NCBI GenBank assembly: GCA_036386415.1
Contig: DASVVT010000077.1
Location: 1-45,398, forward strand
Direction: 5' to 3'
DNA length: 45,398 nucleotides
Source: DASVVT01 sp036386415
Lineage (GTDB): Bacteria; Acidobacteriota; Blastocatellia; Pyrinomonadales; Pyrinomonadaceae
Part shown: positions 25,641-34,600 of the stretch, in pieces
Numbering within the stretch: position 1 is the first letter of the stretch
How the letters are laid out: the number at the start of each line of letters is the position of its first letter
The notes under the pieces: model-generated
What the model was told of the DNA's origin: nothing
Seen by the model: only the letters and a program-made list of their open reading frames with translations
Databases searched by the model: none
Program-made: the position numbers and the translations under genes

Positions 25641-26365
25641 TTCTTTTCCACGCAGACGAGCGTGCCCACACCCGTCTCACCCAACACAACGCGCATGATG
25701 TTGCCGGTCTTACGCATGTTGAAGATGACGATGGGTAAGCGGTTGTCCATACATAAAGAGATCGCCGAGGCATCCATCACCTTCAACTGCTGCTCAAGCA
25801 CCTCCTGGTAGGTGATCGAATCGTAGCGCGTCGCCGTCTTGTCAGTCATCGGGTCGGCGGAATAGACGCCTTCAACCTTAGTGGCCTTGAGGATCACTTC
25901 CGCTCTCACCTCCAGGGCGCGAAGCGCGGCTGCCGAATCGGTCGTGAAATAGGGGTTGCCTGTGCCCGCGGCGAAGATCACGACGCGCCCCTTTTCGAGA
26001 TGGCGAATAGCGCGCCGCCGTATGAACGGCTCGGCGAGCTGCGGGATGTCTATCGCCGACAGGACGCGCGTATATACGTCCAGCTTCTCCAGCGCGTCTT
26101 GGAGCACGACGCCGTTCATGACGGTGGCGAGCATGCCGATGTAATCGGCGCTGGAGCGATCCATGTTGCCCGCGCTCTTCGAGACGCCGCGAAAAATGTT
26201 GCCGCCGCCGACGACCACAGCAATCTCCACGCCGAGCGCTCTGACCGCCTTGATCTCTTCGGCAACGCTGCGCGCAACTTCGACGTCGATGCCGTAGTTC
26301 TGCGCGCCCATCAAGGCCTCGCCGGAGATTTTCAACAGGATTCGTTTGTAAGCCGGTTCGCTCAT
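25637..26365 (-). CDS. pyrH: UMP kinase
   Basis: The 242-residue amino-acid-kinase-fold enzyme phosphorylates UMP to UDP. Visible motifs are the N-terminal RILLKISGEALMG, GGGNIFRG, DYIGMLATVMNG, FAAGTGNPYFTTDSAAALRA and the C-terminal VMDASAISLCMDN. The length is normal. The start codon at 26365 has no Shine-Dalgarno; a family 3 heptad arm ends three bases before it, the same arrangement as at the PFL gene (1-66). The stop codon lies inside the family 5 hairpin. It sits between tsf and frr in the conserved order. Confidence 0.97.
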   Translation of the reverse strand: MSEPAYKRILLKISGEALMGAQNYGIDVEVARSVAEEIKAVRALGVEIAVVVGGGNIFRGVSKSAGNMDRSSADYIGMLATVMNGVVLQDALEKLDVYTRVLSAIDIPQLAEPFIRRRAIRHLEKGRVVIFAAGTGNPYFTTDSAAALRALEVRAEVILKATKVEGVYSADPMTDKTATRYDSITYQEVLEQQLKVMDASAISLCMDNRLPIVIFNMRKTGNIMRVVLGETGVGTLVCVEKK

Positions 26366-26366
26366 C

Positions 26367-26419
26367 AGGTTTCGAGTTTCGGGTTTCGAGTTAAAAGAAA
26401 GAACTCGAAACCCGAAGCT
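26367..26419. repeat. Heptad inverted repeat, word actcgaa (family 3)
   Basis: Read on the minus strand, the left arm GCTTCGGGTTTCGAGTT is identical to that at 1-17. The loop is 9 bp, and the right arm continues with cgaa words at exact 7-bp spacing to three bases before the pyrH ATG. It fills the tsf-pyrH spacer and starts about 4 bp after the tsf stop codon. Confidence 0.9.
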
Positions 26420-26422
26420 TAG

Positions 26423-27091
26423 TTATTGCCCGCCAGCGAGAGCGGCCACTTCGCTGCCGAAATCGTCTGCGCGCTTCTCTATGCCTTCGCCCATCTTGTA
26501 ACGCGTGAAGCGGCGGATCGTGATCTTTTCGCCGGTCTTCGCCACCTTTTCCGTGAGCAGCTCGCCGACCGTCTTGGCCGGGTCTTTGACGAAAGGCTGA
26601 TCTAGGAGCACGGCCTCTTCGTAGAATTTGTTCAAGCGTCCTTCGACGATCTTGTCGATCACCTGCTCAGGCTTGTTAGCATTCTTCGGATCGTTTTTGG
26701 CCTGCGCGCGGGCGATCTCGCGCTCCTTATCGAGCGCTTCGGTTGCGACCTCTTCGCGCGAAACGTAGCGCGGCTCAGCCGCCGCAATGTGCATCGCTAT
26801 GTCCTTGATGAGCTGCTGAAACTCTTCACCGCGCGCCACGAAATCCGTCTCGCAGTTGACCTCGACGAGCACGCCGACTTTGCCGCCCATGTGTATGTAA
26901 GAGCCGACCGCGCCCTCGGCGGCAATACGCCCTTCCTTCTTCTTCGCTGAAGCGAGACCGCGCTTACGCAGAATCTCAATCGCCTGCTCTTCATTGCCGC
27001 CCGCTTCCGCAAGCGCGTTCTTGCATTCCAGCATGCCCGCGCCGGTTTTCTCGCGGAGCGACTTGACCGCCCCCGCCGTAATCTCTGCCAT
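26423..27091 (-). CDS. tsf: Elongation factor Ts
   Basis: The 222-residue protein has the UBA-like N-terminus (GAVKSLREKTGAGMLECKNA) and the EF-Tu contact segment (VGVLVEVNCETDFVARGEEF), followed by a single shortened core subdomain and the IRRFTRYKMGEG C-terminus. It is shorter than the E. coli protein (about 283) and resembles the compact Thermus-type EF-Ts. It exchanges GDP for GTP on EF-Tu. A strong aaggaga Shine-Dalgarno precedes the ATG at 27091. A family 1 hairpin lies upstream toward rpsB and a family 3 hairpin downstream toward pyrH. Confidence 0.97.
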   Translation of the reverse strand: MAEITAGAVKSLREKTGAGMLECKNALAEAGGNEEQAIEILRKRGLASAKKKEGRIAAEGAVGSYIHMGGKVGVLVEVNCETDFVARGEEFQQLIKDIAMHIAAAEPRYVSREEVATEALDKEREIARAQAKNDPKNANKPEQVIDKIVEGRLNKFYEEAVLLDQPFVKDPAKTVGELLTEKVAKTGEKITIRRFTRYKMGEGIEKRADDFGSEVAALAGGQ

Positions 27092-27112
27092 TGTTCCTAA
27101 ATCTCCTTAGAT

Positions 27113-27203
27113 CAGTAGTCAGTAGCCAGTAGACAGTAGTCAGCAGAAAAGAAAGCATCCACCGCTTTCCTACTGGCTACTGGCTACTGTCTACTGGCTA
27201 CTC
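27113..27203. repeat. Heptad inverted repeat, word cagtagt (family 1)
   Basis: The left arm (27113-27160) repeats cagtag words every 7 bp; the right arm (27166-27203) repeats ctactgg/ctactgt. The arms are complementary, partly through G-U-type differences. It occupies the rpsB-tsf spacer, about 80 bp from the rpsB stop codon. Confidence 0.9.
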
Positions 27204-27284
27204 CGTAAAAATGCGCAGCCCGGCGGATCATCCCGCGTCCGAGAGGCTGCGCTCGCCGAAAATGAAACCTTTGATCGCTTCTCT

Positions 27285-28379
27285 TTAGCTTGCCACGCCG
27301 ACAGACTCCGCGCCCTTCTCCTCTTCGGCAGAAGACTGCGGGCGCGTCTCGCCCTCTTCAACGCCGCCGGTTGCGCCGCGAACCGGCGCGCCCGTGCCCG
27401 CCTGCGGATGATCGCCGACGCTATCGGGCTGCTGACCAGTCTTGCCGAAACCCTGGTTGCCCGGAACCGAAACTTGCATCTCGGTTGAAGGCGCAGACGC
27501 TTCCATGTCCGTGAAGTTTTCGGCTTCGCGACCGGGATCGCGGCGCGTCGTGACGCTGCTGGTATTATCGCCGCTCGCGCTCGAACGGCGTCGGCGCGAC
27601 CGACCCGTCTCGCCCTCTTCAGCGGTCGCTGCTCCTCCTCCGCCGCCTTCAGCATCTTTCATAGCTTCCGCTTCCTCAGCGCCTTCCGTGACCATCTGCT
27701 GGCCTTCGAGCACTGCATCGGCGATGCGCGAGGCGAAGAGGCGGACGGCGCGCAGGGCGTCGTCATTGCCCGGAATGATGTAATCAATCCCTTCGGGCGA
27801 GCAGTTCGTATCGACGACCGCCACGACAGGGATGCCCAGGCGATTCGCTTCCGCGACAGCGATCTCTTCTTTCCGCACGTCGATGATGAAGACCGCGTCA
27901 GGGAGGCGCGTCATGCTCTTGATGCCGGAGAGGTTCTTGGTCAGACTCTCGCGCTCACGGTCAAGCTTGATGCGCTCTTTCTTGGTCAGCTTCTCATAAC
28001 GGCCATCGGTCTGCATCGATTCAAGGTCTTTGAGACGCTTGATGGATTTCTGCACCGTCTGGAAGTTGGTCAGAAGGCCGCCCAGCCAGCGCTGGTTGAT
28101 GTAGTATTGGCCCGCGCGCTCCGCCTCTTCGCGTATGGCGTCCTGCGCCTGGCGCTTGGTTCCAACGAAGAGCACCGTCCGACCGCGATCTTCGCCCATC
28201 AGGTTCGTCATGAACTGGATGGCATCGCGGAACATGCGCTGCGTCTTCTGTAGATCAATAATGTAAATGCCGTTGCGCTCGCCAAAGATGAACTCCTTCA
28301 TCTTTGGATTCCAGCGCCGCACCTGGTGGCCGAAATGTACGCCGGCCTCCAGAAGTTCTTTCATCGTAACCGATACCAA
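27285..28379 (-). CDS. rpsB: 30S ribosomal protein S2 with long C-terminal extension
   Basis: Residues 1-235 are S2: MKELLEAGVHFGHQVRRWNP, IIDLQKTQRMF, KRQAQDAIREEA, RWLGGLLTNFQT, RLPDAVFIIDVRKE and DGIDYIIPGNDDALRAV-type motifs. Residues about 236-364 are an extra low-complexity tail rich in Glu, Gly, Ala, Ser and Thr with an RSRRRR patch. The TTG at 28379 is the likely start because an aaggag Shine-Dalgarno lies 8 bp upstream, whereas the in-frame ATG at 28364 is 23 bp from it. It belongs to the translation operon, and a family 2 hairpin lies in the spacer to rpsI. Confidence 0.96.
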   Translation of the reverse strand: MVSVTMKELLEAGVHFGHQVRRWNPKMKEFIFGERNGIYIIDLQKTQRMFRDAIQFMTNLMGEDRGRTVLFVGTKRQAQDAIREEAERAGQYYINQRWLGGLLTNFQTVQKSIKRLKDLESMQTDGRYEKLTKKERIKLDRERESLTKNLSGIKSMTRLPDAVFIIDVRKEEIAVAEANRLGIPVVAVVDTNCSPEGIDYIIPGNDDALRAVRLFASRIADAVLEGQQMVTEGAEEAEAMKDAEGGGGGAATAEEGETGRSRRRRSSASGDNTSSVTTRRDPGREAENFTDMEASAPSTEMQVSVPGNQGFGKTGQQPDSVGDHPQAGTGAPVRGATGGVEEGETRPQSSAEEEKGAESVGVAS

Positions 28380-28462
28380 AAGATATTCTCCTTACAGTTA
28401 ATTGGTTTATGTACTCGCCGCCGCCCCTCTCGACAACCAATCAAAGCGGCGACAATGGACTC

Positions 28463-28558
28463 AAGCGATTGCGGATTTCGGATTGCGGAATGGGGATTGA
28501 AAAAGCAACGATGCCTGTTCTTCAATCCGCAATCTGCAATCCGCATTCCGCAATCGGC
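28463..28558. repeat. Heptad inverted repeat, word gcggatt (family 2)
   Basis: The left arm (28465-28504) and right arm (28519-28558) consist of gcggatt/aatccgc-type words at 7-bp spacing with a loop of about 14 bp. On the minus strand it starts directly after the rpsI stop codon and lies about 85 bp before the rpsB start. Confidence 0.9.
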
Positions 28559-28951
28559 TTATCGTTTCGAGAACTGGAAGCGCTTGCGCGCGCCCTTCTG
28601 TCCGTACTTCTTGCGTTCCTTGATGCGCGGGTCGCGCGTGATGAGTCCCGCGTGCTTGAGCGTCGGGCGCAAGTCAGCGTTGAATTCAAGCAGCGCGCGC
28701 GTGATGCCGTGGCGGATCGCACCGGCCTGTCCGGCGGGGCCGCCCCCGTCCACGTTGACGAGAATGTCAAACTTGTTCGTCGTCTCGGTCAGTTGCAACG
28801 GCTGGCGAATAATCATCCGCAGCGTTTCGTTTGGGAAGTACTGATCGAAGGCTTTGCGGTTGATCTTGACTTCGCCCGCGCCCGGTCTCAAATAGACGCG
28901 CGCCGTCGAAGTCTTGCGCCGGCCTGTTCCGTAATATTGAATTTCTGCCAC
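28559..28951 (-). CDS. rpsI: 30S ribosomal protein S9
   Basis: The 130-residue protein is S9 over its full length: QYYGTGRRKTSTARVYLRPG at the N-terminus, GGGPAGQAGAIRHGITRALL in the middle, and the conserved basic C-terminus KKYGQKGARKRFQFSKR that reaches the P site. The start is GTG 28951 with an aggaaaa Shine-Dalgarno. It follows rplM by 30 bp, the usual L13-S9 pair. This is the only spacer in the operon without a hairpin. Confidence 0.97.
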   Translation of the reverse strand: MAEIQYYGTGRRKTSTARVYLRPGAGEVKINRKAFDQYFPNETLRMIIRQPLQLTETTNKFDILVNVDGGGPAGQAGAIRHGITRALLEFNADLRPTLKHAGLITRDPRIKERKKYGQKGARKRFQFSKR

Positions 28952-28981
28952 AGCTTTTCCTATCCTCTAAATCTTCGGTCT

Positions 28982-29437
28982 CTATTTCTGATCGGAGCGA
29001 GTGTTGATTGCGAGCGGTTGCGGGCGTTGGGCTGCGTGGGGATGTTCTGCGTCTGCGTAGACCTTCAACTTTTTAGCCATCGCCTTGCCCAGCTTGTTTT
29101 TGGGCAGCATCCCCTTGACCGCCAGCTCTATGACGCGCTCGGGGTGGCGCGCAAACTGTTCCTGCGCCGAAATCTCGCGCAAGCCCCCGGGATAGAGCGT
29201 ATGGTGGCGATACATCTTCTGCTCTGCCTTCGCACCCTTGAGCACGGCCAGACGTGCGTTGATCACGATCACATGATCGCCCATATCCATAAACGGCGTC
29301 CATTGCGGGTTGCGCTTGCCTGTGAGGAGGCTGGCGACCTCGGTTGCGAGCCTCCCGACCGTTTGCCCTGCCGCATCGACGACATACCATTTGCGATTTT
29401 CAGCCAGCCCAAGGCCGCTGGGAAAGTGTGTTGACAT
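28982..29437 (-). CDS. rplM: 50S ribosomal protein L13
   Basis: The 151-residue product has the L13 motifs KWYVVDAAGQTVGRLATEVA, GDHVIVINA, YRHHTLYPGGLREISA and the GMLPKNKLGKAMAKKLKVYA segment. ATG 29437 has an aaagaga ribosome-binding site; the longer frame upstream to 29500 is not conserved. It is the first gene of the translation series on the minus strand. A structured leader candidate lies about 126-182 bp upstream (29563-29619). Confidence 0.96.
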   Translation of the reverse strand: MSTHFPSGLGLAENRKWYVVDAAGQTVGRLATEVASLLTGKRNPQWTPFMDMGDHVIVINARLAVLKGAKAEQKMYRHHTLYPGGLREISAQEQFARHPERVIELAVKGMLPKNKLGKAMAKKLKVYADAEHPHAAQRPQPLAINTRSDQK

Positions 29438-29562
29438 AGATGAATCTCTTTGATGAAAGCGTCTGAAACGCGAACGGCTAGAATACAGAAATGGCCTCAA
29501 AACGTCAAGCTAACGACGCGCCTCCGCGCTTCCCGAACGATGCTCTTAAGTCTCTGTTCGCT

Positions 29563-29619
29563 GCCGTTTTACGGAAACAGAAACGGCGCCTCTCCCCCCG
29601 AAGAGCCGCCGTTTCTGTT
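29563..29619 (-). promoter_or_regulatory. Candidate ribosomal protein leader with alternative hairpins
   Basis: On the minus strand three segments can pair in two exclusive ways. AACAGAAACGGC (29608-29619) pairs perfectly with GCCGTTTCTGTT (29576-29587). The same GCCGTTT can instead pair with AAACGGC at 29563-29569. The region is in the expected 5' leader of rplM-rpsI. Autoregulation by L13 through its leader is known in other bacteria, but whether this structure does that is inference. Confidence 0.4.
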
Positions 29620-29723
29620 GTTCCCCCAATGTCGGGTATGAGGGCCTGCCTTGAGCAGGGAGGATAAGATGATTGTGGATGGCCTCTGGTTGCAGCCGCG
29701 CGGGCGGCGGGCGCTTTCCCGTA

Positions 29724-29773
29724 TAAAAAAGAGGCTCTCCGGCGAGAAAGAAGCCGGAGAGCCTCTTGCTTTT
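29724..29773. terminator. Strong intrinsic terminator after M48 protease gene
   Basis: A perfect 15-bp stem (AAGAGGCTCTCCGGC at 29729-29743, complement at 29753-29767) has a 9-bp loop. It has a T run on the minus-strand side and a short T run (gcttttt) on the plus side. It lies 26 bp after the protease stop codon and can work in both directions. Confidence 0.92.
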
Positions 29774-29798
29774 TGAGTCCCAGTCTGGCAGTTGACGA

Positions 29799-31037
29799 CT
29801 ACGGCTTGGTCGTCGTAGCTGGCTGCGACGCCGGAGCCGTATCAGCAGGGGGCGGCGGAGCCGCAGACCCGTCGTTGCGCTTCAGCTTCGGTGGGCTTGC
29901 AGGCCTCTGCTCGGAGGGTGGAGCGCTCGTGCCGCCGGGCTCTCCTGTCTGATTGTCATCCACCGAAGGCGAACGGCGCTTGAGCGTCGGGCGTCCGGGT
30001 GTGCCGTTCCCGCCGTCCGAAATATCGCCGGCGGTCGTCGCGCGCGCATTGGATAACCTCAGCAGGCGCGATTTGACGCGCTGGAACTCCGAGGTGCTGA
30101 TGACATACTCCTCGCGCTCCGGGAAGCGTGCGGCGAGAGCGAGCGCCGACGCACGCCGATCCGGCGGCTGCGGGTGAGACGCGAACGCTTTGGAGATCAA
30201 GCCGGGCTTCTTCTTGTTCTGCGCCTCAAGTTTCTCGAACATCGTCGCCATCGAGCTTGGATCGTAACCGGAAGCATAAAGGTATTGAACGCCTAACTTG
30301 TCCGCCTCTTCTTCGGCGCCCCGGCTAAACTTCATGAAGGTCAGCAACAGTCCGAGACCCGCCGTATTGTTGAAGATCACCCCCGGCCAGCCGCCGAGGA
30401 AGATCGATCCGGCGATCAAGCCGTACTGTATGAGACTGGCTTTGGTCTGGTTCTCGACCGCATGGCGCGCGGCGACGTGGGCTATCTCGTGTGCCATCAC
30501 GCCCGCCAGTTCCGCCTCATTATCAGCAGCGAGGATCAATCCCTTGTTGACGTAGAAGAAGCCTCCGGGCAGAGCGAAGGCGTTGATCTCGTCAGAGTCT
30601 ATAACTTTGATCGTAAAGGGCACCTTGGCGTCGGAATGGAGCACTATGTTCTGGCCGACGCGGTTGACGTACTCCGTGATGACTGGATCGTCTATGAACT
30701 TCGCCTCGCGATCGACTTCGGCGGCGATCTGGCGGCCAAGGGCGACCTCTTTTTCGGTCGAGGCGCTCATGCTGGAGATGATGCCCTTGTTGATCTTACG
30801 CTTCCCGATCATGTTCGGGTCTTCGTTAGTCGAGAGCGGTTTGCCGGAGTTCTGTGCCGGAGTCGTGGTGGCGGCAGGAGCGGATTTCTGGTCTTTGGAA
30901 TCCTTCTTCTGCTCAGTCTTTTTCTGATCTTGCTGCTGCGGTTGCTGCGGCGGCGCGGCGATCACGCTGACGGCGCTTGCCCACAAAGAGATGGCGAGCA
31001 GGAGAGCGGTCGCGGCGCGAAGTGAGCGACTATACAT
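29799..31037 (-). CDS. Secreted M48-family metalloprotease (BepA/LoiP-like)
   Basis: The 412-residue protein starts at ATG 31037 with a GGAGG Shine-Dalgarno 9 bp upstream. It has a signal peptide (about 1-31, ending VIAAP), a Gln/Lys/Pro-rich linker, and an M48 zinc protease domain with HEIAH at 183-187 and a downstream Glu ligand in GAEEEADKLG. A Pro/Ser/Ala-rich tail follows from about residue 335. Family members work in the periplasm on outer-membrane protein quality control. A TPR domain, present in BepA, is not seen here. An intrinsic terminator follows. Confidence 0.92.
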   Translation of the reverse strand: MYSRSLRAATALLLAISLWASAVSVIAAPPQQPQQQDQKKTEQKKDSKDQKSAPAATTTPAQNSGKPLSTNEDPNMIGKRKINKGIISSMSASTEKEVALGRQIAAEVDREAKFIDDPVITEYVNRVGQNIVLHSDAKVPFTIKVIDSDEINAFALPGGFFYVNKGLILAADNEAELAGVMAHEIAHVAARHAVENQTKASLIQYGLIAGSIFLGGWPGVIFNNTAGLGLLLTFMKFSRGAEEEADKLGVQYLYASGYDPSSMATMFEKLEAQNKKKPGLISKAFASHPQPPDRRASALALAARFPEREEYVISTSEFQRVKSRLLRLSNARATTAGDISDGGNGTPGRPTLKRRSPSVDDNQTGEPGGTSAPPSEQRPASPPKLKRNDGSAAPPPPADTAPASQPATTTKP

Positions 31038-31648
31038 GGCGAAAAGCCTCCAAAAGCTTACGAACAACTGTAGCCGATTGAGAAGAAGCCAAACCTTCAA
31101 AAGAGGATCGCTTCGCCTCACTTCAAGGCCGCATCTCTGGCTGGTCAGGGCGCGGCGAAAATTTGTTGAGAACAGAGGACATGCGCCTTGCAAGAGTGGA
31201 TTCTCGCTTGTTGCTACGGAAGCCTGATCTCGCTTTAGGCGTGCTTGGCTTTGATGCCTCTATGCGCCTCCAAGGTTCGCCGCAACTACGGATTTCGTTC
31301 CCCCAGCTTTGGCGTTTCCAGCTTATCCCCTCTTTAAAGCGTGTGCTTGGCAGCCATTATAGCAGCAGAAGGCCCGGAAGGCTCGGAAAATGCAGTGGTA
31401 ACCCGAGTTTCAGCTATTTCTCTCTGTGCCCGCTCCATGTGCTCTCTGCGTCTGCGGTGGTGAGTGGTGCTTAAAGCTCATTCACCACCGCAGACACCGC
31501 AGGGCGCAGAGGGGGCACAGGGCACTGATCCAATCAGCACACTACCGAAAATGCATAAACATTGCGTGAGTTTGCCGCGTCGTGCTACAGTCCGAAGGGT
31601 GAGCCAAGGCCCTCGCCCTCGGCCTCCCGCATAGTCAACAAAAAGCAG
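31038..31648. other. Divergent intergenic region of 611 bp with one inverted repeat
   Basis: This region lies between the protease (minus) and the large ATPase (plus), so both promoters should be here. It contains the inverted repeat at 31420-31524. The frame of the ATPase is open upstream from 31562 (TTG), but that part has no recognisable domain. No other gene is seen. Confidence 0.5.
31420..31524. repeat. Inverted repeat with ccgcaga/tctgcgg words (family 10)
   Basis: The inner arms tctgcggtggtga (31451-31463) and its exact complement (31482-31494) are followed outward by imperfectly complementary GC-rich words (gcagagg, gtgccc). Word spacing is 7-9 bp. It lies upstream of the large ATPase gene. 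Confidence 0.75.
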
Positions 31649-34600
31649 ATGAAACGCGTGCAGGAAAAGATCAAGGATTTCGTCGAGCCGCAGGCTTTCG
31701 ACGAGGTTCAGAATTTCGTCTTAGACCCGGTGCGCGCACTGGCTGCCTATCGCTTCACGGACGCCACCTCTGACCTGCTCGGGCGACTCCTGGACGCGCT
31801 CGCAGATCTGCCGCGCACGCGAGGCGCGGCGCGCGCTCTGGCGGGACTTCGCGGAGTCGGCAAAAGCCACACGCTCGCAGCCTTCGCTGCGCTCGCCGCG
31901 CTGCCTGAGCTGCGCTCGACCGTCGAAGATGCGCACGTCGCCACGAGCGCGCGCCGTCTCCTGAGTCGTCGCTATGTGGTCGCACGTGTCGAACGTGGCA
32001 CGCGTGAGACGCTCTTGGAAGAGATTCGCGCCGCCTTCGCCGTAGCCTTCGGCAACTCCGAAAGCGAATGGACGGGCGAGCCAGCCGCGATGCTCGCCGT
32101 CGCCGCCTCGCGTCTGAGCGAGACGCCGCTCGTCATGCTCATTGATACGGCACATGGACGCGCCGCACGCGTTCATAGAGACGACGGGCCGCTCTTGAGC
32201 GAGCTGGCCTCGGCCACACGCCACGCAAGCGCCTTCATACTGCTTGCGCTCGACGATGATATACAGGGGGCGGACGGAGCCAACATCGCGCTCGCCGGGG
32301 CCTACCAGATAGATTATCTGGACCCTGAGCATCTCTACCGCATCGCAGACCTTCATCTCTTTCAGAAGAACGCGCAGGCGCGTCTGGCGCTACACGAAAT
32401 CTACACACACTTGCGCGCCGCCGTCCCCGGCTTTAACTGGAGCGAGCCGCGCTTTGCCTCCGTCTATCCGGTGCACCCGCTCGTCGCAGATGTGGCGGCA
32501 GCCGTGCGCCTCTATGCGCCTGGCTTCGCCTTTCTGCCTTTCGCCGCCGCCGCTTCCGTGCGCGCCGTCAATCGCCCCGCACAGTCTCTGATCGCGCTTG
32601 ACGAAGTGTTTGACCGCGCCGAGCAGGACCTGCGCCGGAGCGAAGAGCTGAAGGATGCTTTCCTTGTCTACGACCGTTTGTCTGGTGAAGCGGTCGCGCA
32701 GTTTCCGGTCATGCAGCGTCTTCAGGCCAAGCTCATCCTGAAGGCACTCTTCATCCTTTCGCTCGACGGGCGCGGCGGAAGCGGGCGCGAGCTTGGCGCA
32801 GCCGTGCTCATCTATGACGAGGCGCAGCCCCTGGCCTCCATCGAGCGCATAGAGGGCATGCTCGCGCGTTTCAACGAGGCCGCGCCGGATGCCCTGCGCC
32901 GGAGTGAAGAAGACGGCGGCGAGGTTCGCTACCGCTTCCAGATAGACGCCTCAGCCGGGTTTGAGGAGGCGCTTGACGCCGCTGTAGAGCAGGCATCTGC
33001 GGACGACCGCGTGGTCAACGATCTCTTGCGCGTAGTCGCGCGCGCACGATTCGAGGATTGGCCGTTCGCGGATGCGGAAGGGGATGAGCATGAGCGTTTG
33101 TCTACAGACTTCCTGGTCATGTGGCGCGGGATGGGTCGTCATGGTCGTCTCACATGGGACGGGGCGCAGGTTGGCGATCTACCCCCGGCTGAGCAGCTTC
33201 ATCCGTCGGAAGATTCCGGCACGTCTTACGACTGGGAGATAACATTGCTCGCGCCCGTTTCGAGCAATGGTCAGCAGAGCGGACAGCCTTCGCTTGAGCA
33301 CACCACCAGCGTGGAGGATCAGGCGGGCGCTCCTCGCCGCGCCATCTGGCGACCGGCCATGCTCTCTGCGGAAGAGTCGAAGAACCTGCGCCGCCTCGTC
33401 GCCTTGCGCACAGACGGCACACTCGCGGCCACTTTCGGCGAGACGGCGCGCGCCGCCGAACGCACGCACGCGGCTCTCGCCGAGCGCATCTGGACGCGCC
33501 TCTACATGTATGACGGCGTGCTCCTGGTGGGCGAACACGAACGCTCTTTTACCGAAGAGGCATGCGCGGCTTCCACACTCGCAGACGCTCTCAGCCGCGT
33601 GCTCGCCCCCTTGCTCGGAGCGCACTACCCGCAGCACCCTGTTTTCACGGAGACGCTCACTGAGCCGGAAGTCGCACGCCTGGTCGGTGGTCTCTTTGGC
33701 GGCGCGAACCAATCGGACGCCAGCGTGCAGGAGCTGGCGCGACTCTTCGCAGAGCCGCTCGGCCTGGCCTCTCTTCGCGGAGACCTCTACGCGCTCGAAG
33801 CGGGCGATCAAGCTTTGAGGCAGCCGTGGGTCAGGGAAGTGCTCGCGCTGACGGACGCCGCCGACGGCGAAGTCGTCCCCTTCGAGGTCGTGTACGAGAA
33901 GCTCAGAGGCGAGCCCTACGGTCTCTTGCGCGAGGTGCAGCATCTGATCCTCGCCGCGCTCGTCGCCCAGCGCCGCATAGAGCTTATTACGGCGAATGGA
34001 GACCGCATCGGTCGCCGCACGCTTGACCTCAAACTACGTTGGGAGGAGGTCGCAGGTGTCGCGCGGGCGGCGACGCTGCTTCACGGAGCGGAAGAACTGA
34101 CCGATTGGGCGCGCTGGCTCACGGACAATCCGCTCTTGCGCTCGATTGCCGATCCGGGAGCGCGTCTGGACGTGCGCGCAGCCCTCTCGGCATGGCTCAG
34201 GAGTTGGCGCGACGAGCGCCTGCTTGAAAGCTTCGACGCGCTGCCGGACGGGGGGCTGACGACCCGCGCCTGGAATCTGGCGGCGACTGTGCGTAAGAGT
34301 TTCGGGGCAGCGGCGGACGCGGTCGAGGCAGCGCTTGACGACACCATCTCACTTGAAGAGGGGCTGGAGCGCGTGGCGGATGCTTTCGGCGATTCGACGC
34401 ATCAGTTCGCGCGCAGCCTTGAGCAGCGCGCCGCCCTCGCCGCCTTTACCGCAGGGCTCGCGGGGCGCGAACATGCGCGCGCCTATCTGTCTTTTGCCGA
34501 ACCGACGGGCGTGGACGAGATAGAGAGCGCCAGACGCGAGCTGCTCGCCATGGCGGACGACGTGCACAGCCTCTTTGATCGCGAAGCGGTCGAGCGTTTC

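Larger units (their letters stand above)
29438..29798. other. Upstream region of the L13-S9 operon
   Basis: This 361-bp region between the M48 protease end and rplM contains the protease terminator (29724-29773), a leader-like set of alternative hairpins (29563-29619) and, by position, the ribosomal protein operon promoter between them. No gene is seen. Confidence 0.6.
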
